In this document: positions 15,605-20,740 of the stretch, in pieces
Numbering within the stretch: the first letter of the stretch is position 1
Layout of the letters: the number at the start of each line of letters is the position of its first letter
Assembly: GCA_018969455.1 (NCBI GenBank)
Contig: JAGWYI010000014.1
Location: forward strand, 1 to 20,740
DNA length: 20,740 nucleotides
Direction: 5' to 3'
From: Bacteroidota bacterium
GTDB lineage: Bacteria > Bacteroidota > Bacteroidia > Chitinophagales > Saprospiraceae
Program-made: the position numbers and the translations under genes
Notes under the pieces: generated by a model
What the model was told of the DNA's origin: nothing
Databases searched by the model: none
What the model saw: only the letters and a program-made list of their open reading frames with translations

Positions 15605-15643
15605 AAAAAAGGGCGCCTTCAATTTCATCTGCGCCCTTTTTTT
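15605..15643 (+). terminator. Intrinsic terminator, possibly bidirectional
   Basis: AAAAAAGGGCGC (15605-15616) pairs with GCGCCCTTTTTTT (15631-15643) with a 14-nt loop. The T-run ends the DUF1573 transcript. The matching A-run would allow termination from the other side too. Confidence 0.88.
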
Positions 15644-15692
15644 GGAATATCCTGGCAAATCCGTATAGAAAAAACCAGGGCCAGTAGGGTAT

Positions 15693-15717
15693 TTACAACT
15701 ACATTGTTGTAATTTTG
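15693..15717 (+). promoter_or_regulatory. Palindromic operator overlapping a -7 element
   Basis: TTACAAC (15693-15699) and GTTGTAA (15706-15712) form a perfect 7-bp inverted repeat with a 6-bp spacer. The right arm runs into TAATTTTG (15710-15717), a perfect TAnnTTTG. The 20-bp size suits a dimeric helix-turn-helix regulator. Transcription would start near 15724, 66 nt before the next gene's ATG. Confidence 0.5.
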
Positions 15718-15789
15718 CTTGCAGTCTGTTGGGCGTTTGTAACGCCCGGTCTAGCCTGTTTACCTATTCTAAATTCCCAAAAAGGCAAT

Positions 15790-16206
15790 ATGCGCAACGA
15801 AATTCTGTTGGTTAAGGCCCGACCAGTACTTAACCTCGAAACCACTGAAAGTACTCCCATTGAGGCATTCCAAAATAGCTGCTTGCGGCCGATCGCCAAA
15901 ATGCAACACCAACTTCTACTCGAAGTTTTTCTGGAAAGCATTGAAAAGACCAAGGACAAATACCTCCGATTGTCACCCGAACAACGCGCACCCTGGATCG
16001 CCGACTGCATTTTGCTCGACTTGCAGCTTCGCCATGTTTTGCTGGGCCTGATCATCGGCCAGTTTACCCTCGAAGAATATCGATTTTTTCGCACCCAAAA
16101 ACCGGAAATTACCCGTCGGATGTTGCGCCTCATCATGCAACGCATCCAGTCTGCAGAGGCCGAATTATACAATCGTATTTCAAACGGCTTACAGATGAAT
16201 ATTTGA
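15790..16206 (+). CDS. Conserved Bacteroidota protein of unknown function
   Basis: The protein has 138 residues from the ATG at 15790. The frame is open back to a TTG at 15715, but that codon lies within the -7 element, so the longer form is unlikely. No signal peptide or membrane segment is visible. It appears mostly helical: PIEAFQNSCLRPIAKMQHQ, LLLEVFLESIEKTKDKYLRL, WIADCILLDLQLRHVLLGLI, GQFTLEEYRFF and RRMLRLIMQRIQSAEAELYN. The pattern LRPI-(K)-xQ ... IIGxFTxEEY is familiar to me from small Bacteroidota proteins sometimes labelled glyoxalase, but no metal-binding or glyoxalase fold is evident, so I assign no function. It is a single gene behind a promoter that may be repressed. Confidence 0.75.
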   Translation: MRNEILLVKARPVLNLETTESTPIEAFQNSCLRPIAKMQHQLLLEVFLESIEKTKDKYLRLSPEQRAPWIADCILLDLQLRHVLLGLIIGQFTLEEYRFFRTQKPEITRRMLRLIMQRIQSAEAELYNRISNGLQMNI

Positions 16207-16229
16207 CAATTCGCTGCATGAATAGTGAT

Positions 16230-16254
16230 CCAGGTTTTGTGCTTGAAAATCTGG
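16230..16254. repeat. Hairpin built from the two ends of the repeat element
   Basis: CCAGGTTTT (16230-16238) pairs with AAAATCTGG (16246-16254) around GTGCTTG. The sequences are like the two ends of copies C and D (CCAGATTTTGTGC and AAAATCTGG), as if the interior had been lost. It follows the preceding stop codon by 23 bp and could also act as a weak terminator, though no T-run follows. Confidence 0.4.
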
Positions 16255-16279
16255 ATAAACCATTATATACTTTACACCG

Positions 16280-16366
16280 CCAGATTTTGTGCATAACGAT
16301 CTTTATAAATCATTATAAATCATCGTAATCCATCCTGATTTATCCACAATACCCTTCAAATTCTGG
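16280..16366 (-). repeat. Interspersed intergenic repeat, copy C
   Basis: The element is 87 bp. On the minus strand it runs from CCAGAATTTGAAGG to AAAATCTGG, with the shared flank (TAAAGTATA) to about 16266. It matches copy D at 69 of 77 core positions by eye (about 90%). Its ends CCAGAATTT and AAAATCTGG are imperfect inverted repeats. It contains TTATCCACA at 16340-16348, identical to the DnaA-box consensus. Confidence 0.85.
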
Positions 16367-16524
16367 TTAAAATTCCAAATCCGGGACAGGCTTTTGCAAT
16401 ATTAAGATGATTTTGAGCCTTTTAAAAATATGATTTCATAATATTAAAAGGAATTTCTAAACAGATCAGTCGCTAATTCCAGTCGTAATGGAATCGGAAT
16501 GCACAAAATTTGTTGGCATTAAGT

Positions 16525-16550
16525 AAAAAAAGCCGAAGAAAGCGCTCGGT
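16525..16550 (-). terminator. Terminator of the candidate small RNA
   Basis: On the minus strand CCGAG-CGCTTTC-TTCGG forms a 5-bp stem (one G:T), followed by C and seven T residues (16531-16525). The stem is short, but the U-tract is uninterrupted. Confidence 0.55.
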
Positions 16551-16676
16551 ATGAACCAACTGGAGAGAAGAAGAATCCCGGCAGCCGACAGGCCTTTGCC
16601 CGTGTTTTCAATTGGTTCTTCCCGTGTGTGAATTGGGTGTTTCTAGAACTCGGACTGCCGGGAAAAATTCATACAG
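16525..16676 (-). ncRNA. Candidate structured small RNA of about 150 nt
   Basis: A full promoter (16712-16683) and a U-tract terminator (16550-16525) bracket about 150 nt on the minus strand with no plausible reading frame. The RNA has a long closing helix: TCCCGGCAG (16663-16655) pairs with CTGCCGGGA (16584-16576). After one bulged base, CCGA pairs with TCGG, giving 13 bp in all. Inside are GTTCT...AGAAC with a CCC/GGG extension, and a small GGC-AAAG-GCC hairpin. I do not recognise it as tmRNA, RNase P RNA or SRP RNA. A rod closed by a long helix around an open centre would be compatible with a 6S-like RNA (such as the 6S-Flavo class), but I cannot show that. It lies between repeat copies C and D. 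Ends are estimates. Confidence 0.5.
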
Positions 16677-16682
16677 GTAGCA

Positions 16683-16712
16683 CAAAAGTAACTTAATTCC
16701 TGGAAAATCAAA
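16683..16712 (-). promoter_or_regulatory. Promoter of the candidate small RNA
   Basis: On the minus strand TTTG (16712-16709), an 18-bp spacer and TACTTTTG (16690-16683) closely match TTTG-N19-21-TAnnTTTG. The predicted start is near 16676, just before the long helix. Confidence 0.55.
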
Positions 16713-16968
16713 GTCTAATCCGCCTATTTTCAAAATAAAATCCCAATTTTAGCGGAAACCTGAGGCTTTATGCGACTTTTGTTCCAGAAAACAAGCTCGG
16801 CATTAACAAAATAATTACAAACCACCGGGTTTTTAATGTCTGTGTACAGCAACCGTTTGAGGAGGTAGGCGGGCCAATTTCATCGCTTTATTACAGAAAA
16901 TAACCCCCGCACTTCTGGGTTTGAAGCCTTTCAAATGAACCTGTATCCCATCGTATTGACGTGCTATT

Positions 16969-17055
16969 CCAGGATTCGCCGGATTTTGTGGATAAACCAG
17001 GATGGATTTCGCTGATTTATAATGATTTATAAAGATCGTTTTGCGCAAAATCTGG
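16969..17055 (+). repeat. Interspersed intergenic repeat, copy D
   Basis: This 87-bp element runs from CCAGGATTCGCCGGATTTT to AAAATCTGG, with the shared flank CAGCCTAAAGTATA to about 17069. It is inverted relative to copy C and about 90% identical over the core. It contains the tandem GATTTATnnTGATTTAT and TGTGGATAA (16987-16995), the DnaA-box consensus on the other strand. It lies about 195 bp upstream of the typA -7 element. Confidence 0.85.
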
Positions 17056-17249
17056 CAGCCTAAAGTATACCAGGGTTCGCCGGAAAGGCTGTATGAATGG
17101 CACTGCCAAGCCCCGAACAGCCATAATGAAAGCAAGAGTCCATGCTTAAAAACGGGCCGAAGGAAGATTAAAAAGGGAATGGCGACAACTTCATATTTTA
17201 TTAACAAAATTAACAGGCCTCAATATTTCCCCGAACAAGCAAATTCCCG

Positions 17250-17257
17250 TATCTTTG
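17250..17257 (+). promoter_or_regulatory. -7 element of typA
   Basis: TATCTTTG is a perfect TAnnTTTG. Transcription would start near 17264, giving an AT-rich leader of about 105 nt. No TTG lies 19-21 bp upstream, only TTTCC. The leader has a run of seven or more T residues (17338-17344) but no convincing stem before it. Confidence 0.6.
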
Positions 17258-17368
17258 CAGCTTGAATGCATCCCGCATTAAATAATTATTAAATTCTGCG
17301 TGTTCGAGAAAAACAAGAATTTTATTTTAAATTAATGTTTTTTTCTTGACTGCGCCAAACAATCTTTT

Positions 17369-19180
17369 ATGACGAATATAAGAAATGTTGCCATTATTGC
17401 CCACGTTGACCATGGTAAAACCACCCTGGTAGATAAGATCATCCACACAGGAAAGATCTTCAAGGAACATGAGGTTACCGGCGAATTGATCATGGACAAC
17501 AACGACCTGGAAAGGGAGCGCGGGATTACCATTCTTGCAAAAAATGTTTCCATCACTTATAAGGGTTACAAAATCAATGTGATTGACACGCCGGGCCACG
17601 CCGACTTTGGTGGTGAGGTAGAACGTGTATTGAACATGGCCGACGGGGTTTTGTTGCTTGTAGACGCTTTTGAAGGCCCGATGCCGCAAACCCGTTTTGT
17701 ATTGCAAAAAGCCCTTGAAATGGGTAAAAAAGCCGTTGTGGTAATCAACAAGGTCGACAAACCCAATTGCAACCCCGATTGGGCGCACGAACAGGTATTC
17801 GATTTGATGTGCTCACTCGACGCAACCGAAGAACAACTCGAATTTCCGGTTATTTACGGCTCGGCTAAAAACGGCTGGATGGGCCACGACTGGAAAAATC
17901 CGACGGAAGACATTACTACCCTGCTTGACGATATTATTAAGCATATCCCGGAACCAAAAATTTCAGAAGGCACCCTGCAAATGCTGGTGACTTCGCTGGA
18001 TTATTCCAACTTCATCGGCCGGATTGCAGTGGGCCGATTGACCCGCGGCAAATTGGTAGCCGGCATGTCGGTTTCCCTTTGCAAAAAAGACGGAACCATT
18101 CAAAAACACCGCGTTAAACAGATTTTTGTTTTTGACGGTTTGGCAAAAAAAGAAGCCAAAGAGGTTTTTGCAGGCGATATCTGCGCCGTAGTTGGGGTGG
18201 AAGGTTTTGAAATTGGCGATACCATTGCCGACAACGAAAATCCCGAACCGCTCGATCCCATCGCAATCGATGAGCCAACCATGAGCATGACCTTTACCAT
18301 CAACGACTCGCCGTTTTTTGGACAGGAAGGCAAATTTGTTACCAGCCGCCACGTACGCGAACGCCTGGAAAAAGAGCTGGAGAAAAACCTCGCCATGCGC
18401 ATGGAAGAAACCGGCAGCGCCGACTCTTTTATGGTTTTTGGTCGCGGTGTATTGCACCTCGCCGTATTGATCGAAACCATGCGCCGGGAAGGATATGAAG
18501 TGCAAATTGGCCAGCCTCGCGTAATCGTTCGCGAAATTAACGGGGCCAAACACGAACCCATTGAGGAACTTACCATCGATGTACCTGAAGAGTCATCCGG
18601 TAAATGCATAGAATTGGTAACGCGTCGAAAAGGCGTGATGAAAAGCATGGAGCCTAAAAACGATCGCTTCATCCTGCGCTTCGAAATCCCGTCGCGCGGC
18701 ATTATTGGCCTGCGCTCCAATGTGTTAACCGCTACGCAGGGCGAAGCCATTATGACCCATCGCTTTATGGGCTATGAACCCTGGCGCGGCGATATTCCAG
18801 GTCGCCAAAACGGCTCGCTGATCGTAATGGAAACCGGTACAGCAATCGCCTACTCGCTCGATAACTTGCAAGACCGGGGCGTTTTCTTTGTGGAACCCGG
18901 CGAAGAAGTATACGAAGGACAGGTAATTGGGGAAAACAACCGCCCGGGCGATCTGGTGATCAATGTAACCAAATCCAAGAAACTCACCAACATGCGCGCT
19001 TCCGGATCCGATGACAAGGCATCCTTGCCCCCGCCACGCCGGTTCTCACTCGAAGAAGCGCTCGAATACATCCAGGAAGATGAATACGTAGAGGTAACAC
19101 CCAAAAACATCCGACTGCGAAAAATTTACCTGAAGGATTTCGAACGCAAAAAATATCAAAAAGAATTCTCTATGGCGTAA
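17369..19180 (+). CDS. typA: Ribosome-associated GTPase TypA/BipA
   Basis: The protein has 603 residues, the full family length. GTPase motifs are AHVDHGKTT (11-19), RGIT (51-54), DTPGH (73-77), NKVD (127-130) and SAK (165-167). EF-G-like domain II follows from about 200 (FIGRIAVGRLTRGKL), then domains III and V (MRREGYEVQIGQPRV; VPEESSGKCIELVTRRKG). The BipA-specific C-terminal domain is from about 470 (GAGTAIA-like METGTAIAYSLDNLQDRG; NMRASGSDDKASLPPPRRFSLEEALEYI). TypA binds the ribosome and helps 50S assembly and growth under cold or stress. It is a single gene, with its own promoter inside the long upstream gap. Start: ATG at 17369. Confidence 0.97.
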   Translation: MTNIRNVAIIAHVDHGKTTLVDKIIHTGKIFKEHEVTGELIMDNNDLERERGITILAKNVSITYKGYKINVIDTPGHADFGGEVERVLNMADGVLLLVDAFEGPMPQTRFVLQKALEMGKKAVVVINKVDKPNCNPDWAHEQVFDLMCSLDATEEQLEFPVIYGSAKNGWMGHDWKNPTEDITTLLDDIIKHIPEPKISEGTLQMLVTSLDYSNFIGRIAVGRLTRGKLVAGMSVSLCKKDGTIQKHRVKQIFVFDGLAKKEAKEVFAGDICAVVGVEGFEIGDTIADNENPEPLDPIAIDEPTMSMTFTINDSPFFGQEGKFVTSRHVRERLEKELEKNLAMRMEETGSADSFMVFGRGVLHLAVLIETMRREGYEVQIGQPRVIVREINGAKHEPIEELTIDVPEESSGKCIELVTRRKGVMKSMEPKNDRFILRFEIPSRGIIGLRSNVLTATQGEAIMTHRFMGYEPWRGDIPGRQNGSLIVMETGTAIAYSLDNLQDRGVFFVEPGEEVYEGQVIGENNRPGDLVINVTKSKKLTNMRASGSDDKASLPPPRRFSLEEALEYIQEDEYVEVTPKNIRLRKIYLKDFERKKYQKEFSMA

Positions 19181-19230
19181 ACCAAATGCAGGAAATTTTA
19201 TTCAGTTGTATAGAGTTTGGGAAAGAATTC

Positions 19231-19238
19231 TATTTTTG
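19231..19238 (+). promoter_or_regulatory. Possible promoter of queA with long leader
   Basis: TATTTTTG matches TAnnTTTG, and TTG at 19206-19208 is 22 bp upstream, one more than the usual spacing. The leader to the queA ATG would be about 215 nt and includes TCCGG-AAAAGA-CCGGA-TTTT (19401-19420), a small terminator-like hairpin 40 bp before the start. I see no known queuosine-type riboswitch in it. Confidence 0.4.
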
Positions 19239-19459
19239 CACCCATTTTCGTGCACCCGACTTATCGGCAATTTGAATATTTCCGCATTTTAATGCCATTT
19301 TGCGCAGCAACTTGGGGAATTCAAGCTTTATTATTTTGACTTTTCCGCAAATGTCAAACTTTTAACATTGCAGTGGCTGTGTGTACGCGTTAAATGTGCG
19401 TCCGGAAAAGACCGGATTTTGCGAAAAAAAACCGTTACACTCATTCATCCATTCGGAAT

Positions 19460-20524
19460 ATGCGTACAAAACTTTCGATGTTCAATTTTAATCTGCCTAA
19501 GGATCTGATCGCCCAGTATCCGGCGCCCGAACGGGATCAAAGCCGTTTAATGGTAATCGACCGAAAAACGGGCAAAATTGAACATAAAATTTTTAAGGAT
19601 GTCCTCGGCTATTTCGATGACGGGGATGTCATGATTTTTAACAATACAAAGGTTTTCCCGGCCCGATTGTATGGTCAAAAAGAAAAAACCGGGGCCAAAA
19701 TTGAGGTTTTTTTGCTTCGTGAACTCAATCATGATGCTCGTCTGTGGGACGTACTGGTTGATCCGGCCCGAAAAATTCGGGTAGGAAACAAACTGTACTT
19801 TGAAGACGAAAACGGCAATGATGCCCTGGTAGCCGAAGTGGTAGACAATACGACTTCGCGTGGAAGAACCATTCGCTTTTTGTTTGACGGACCCGAGGAA
19901 GATTTCCAGCGCGAACTTCAACGCCTGGGTAACACGCCCCTGCCTTCTTACATCGAACGGGAACCCGAAGAACTGGATCGGGAACGGTATCAAACCATCT
20001 TCGCAAAAGAAATAGGTGCTGTTGCAGCGCCCACTGCAGGGCTTCACTTCAGCCGCGAATTGATGAAGCGACTGGAACTTAAAGGCATCCATTTTGCCGA
20101 ACTGACCCTCCACATTGGCCTCGGTACCTTTCGAACCATCGATGTGGAAGACCTGTCAAAACACAAAATGGAGGCAGAATATTTTCGTATCGGCCCTCAA
20201 GCCGCTGAAACGGTTAACAAAGGCCTGCAGGAGAATAAAAAAATATGCGCCATCGGCACTACGGTCATGCGTGCCATCGAAACCGGCGTTTCAGCCGAAC
20301 ATTTACTCAAACCGGTGGAAGGCTGGACCAATAAATTCATTTATCCGCCGTTTGATTTTAGTATTGCCAATTCCATGGTGACCAATTTCCACCTGCCCAA
20401 ATCCAGCTTGCTTATTATGGTGGCTGCTTTTGGTGGGTTTGAACTGGTTATGGATGCATATCACGAGGCAATTAAGGAGAAATACCGCTTTTTTAGCTAT
20501 GGCGATGCCATGATGATCCTGTAA
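19460..20524 (+). CDS. queA: S-adenosylmethionine:tRNA ribosyltransferase-isomerase QueA
   Basis: The protein has 354 residues from the ATG at 19460. The enzyme moves the ribosyl part of S-adenosylmethionine to preQ1 in tRNA to make epoxyqueuosine. Family motifs are FNLPKDLIAQYPAPERDQSRLMV near the start, IFNNTKVFPARLYG, VLVDPARKIRVG, NTPLPSYIEREPE, ERYQTIFA, GAVAAPTAGLHFS, HIGLGTFRTIDVEDLSKHKMEAEYF and MVTNFHLPKSSLLIMVAAFGG. An upstream ATG at 19394 would add a basic 22-residue extension not seen in the family, so it is rejected. No other queuosine gene is near. The DUF2795 gene follows at 54 bp and may share the transcript. Confidence 0.96.
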   Translation: MRTKLSMFNFNLPKDLIAQYPAPERDQSRLMVIDRKTGKIEHKIFKDVLGYFDDGDVMIFNNTKVFPARLYGQKEKTGAKIEVFLLRELNHDARLWDVLVDPARKIRVGNKLYFEDENGNDALVAEVVDNTTSRGRTIRFLFDGPEEDFQRELQRLGNTPLPSYIEREPEELDRERYQTIFAKEIGAVAAPTAGLHFSRELMKRLELKGIHFAELTLHIGLGTFRTIDVEDLSKHKMEAEYFRIGPQAAETVNKGLQENKKICAIGTTVMRAIETGVSAEHLLKPVEGWTNKFIYPPFDFSIANSMVTNFHLPKSSLLIMVAAFGGFELVMDAYHEAIKEKYRFFSYGDAMMIL

Positions 20525-20578
20525 ATGCCAAAACCAAAAACACAATCAAAACCTTTAACAAAAACATACCTTTTTAAT

Positions 20579-20740
20579 ATGTACTGGACGCTCGAATTGG
20601 CCTCCCACCTCGAAGAAGCTCCCTGGCCTGCTACCAAAGATGAACTCATCGACTATGCCATCCGCTCCGGTTCGCCCGCAGAAGTGATTAGCAATCTGGA
20701 AGAACTGGAAGATGATGGTGAATTGTTTGAAGGAATTGAA
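20579..20740 (+). CDS. DUF2795 family small protein, 3' end outside window
   Basis: The ATG at 20579 opens a frame of 54 codons that reaches the window edge. The protein begins MYWTLELASHLEEAPWPATK and continues DELIDYAIRSGSPAEVISNL, with an acidic stretch EELEDDGELFEGIE. This matches the small (about 70-residue) acidic DUF2795 proteins common in Bacteroidota; the function is unknown. It follows queA by 54 bp. TACCTTTT (20567-20574) just before the ATG is one base off a -7 element, so it may have its own very short leader. Confidence 0.85.
   Translation, partial: MYWTLELASHLEEAPWPATKDELIDYAIRSGSPAEVISNLEELEDDGELFEGIE

Larger units (their letters stand above)
16207..17368. other. 1.16-kb region without protein genes before typA
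   Basis: No reading frame here resembles a protein; the longest candidates run across repeat copy D. The region holds an ends-only hairpin (16230-16254), inverted repeat copies C and D, a candidate minus-strand small RNA (16525-16676) and the typA promoter. It is by far the longest gap in the window. Between 16740 and 16968 I see nothing specific. Confidence 0.7.

Noticed and set aside
3600..16594. Shared 11-mer GCCGACAGGCC at 3600-3610 and inside the small RNA at 16584-16594
   Set aside because: An exact 11-base match between two places in 20 kb is expected many times by chance, and the flanks do not match.
16833..17207. 124-codon minus-strand frame and the 74-codon plus-strand frame at 17041-17265
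   Set aside because: Both run across repeat copy D, which is non-coding elsewhere, and neither translation resembles a protein family.
19245..19459. Possible preQ1-type riboswitch in the queA leader
   Set aside because: The leader lacks the short C-rich/A-rich preQ1 aptamer pattern; only a small hairpin at 19401-19420 is visible.
1..20740. CRISPR array, prophage or insertion-sequence transposase
   Set aside because: No regularly spaced direct repeats, phage structural genes, integrase or transposase reading frames are present.

Overview
The window looks like chromosomal DNA from a member of the Bacteroidota, probably the Saprospiria. Four signs support this. There is a type IX secretion (T9SS) sorting domain fused to dockerin-like repeats. 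The RNA polymerase omega subunit is the Rpb6-like form. The gene order bamD - rpoZ - coaBC - DUF4835/porD is typical of the phylum. Several promoters carry the Bacteroidota -7 element TAnnTTTG. The species assignment is inference from these features and not from any database match.

Positions 1-8808 are all minus strand. Reading in the direction of transcription, from right to left, there is a lone paaA-like epoxidase subunit, an acyl-CoA carboxylase beta subunit of methylcrotonyl type, hemE (uroporphyrinogen decarboxylase) and a secreted GH30 glycosidase. The spacings are 26, 78 and 11 bp, so these may be cotranscribed. After a 270-bp gap come a membrane-anchored dockerin/T9SS protein with a good TTG-N19-TAnnTTTG promoter, and a long secreted parallel beta-helix protein whose 3' end is outside the window.

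A divergent gap (8809-9139) separates these from the plus-strand half. The first plus-strand operon is bamD-rpoZ-coaBC-porD (outer membrane assembly, transcription, coenzyme A synthesis, T9SS), closed by a terminator near 12.65 kb. Next come rseP (site-2 protease), hscB (Fe-S co-chaperone), tRNA-Leu(CAA), a DUF1573 protein, a conserved Bacteroidota protein of unknown function, typA/bipA, queA and the start of a DUF2795 gene.

Two things are not explained by the protein genes. First, an 85-87 bp interspersed repeat with imperfect CCAG/CTGG ends is present four times, only between genes, together with a possible ends-only derivative. Second, the 1.16-kb gap upstream of typA holds a candidate small RNA gene on the minus strand, with its own promoter, a long closing helix and a U-tract terminator. 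It lies between two inverted copies of the repeat. These two, and the abrupt base-composition step inside the beta-helix gene, are the main leads.
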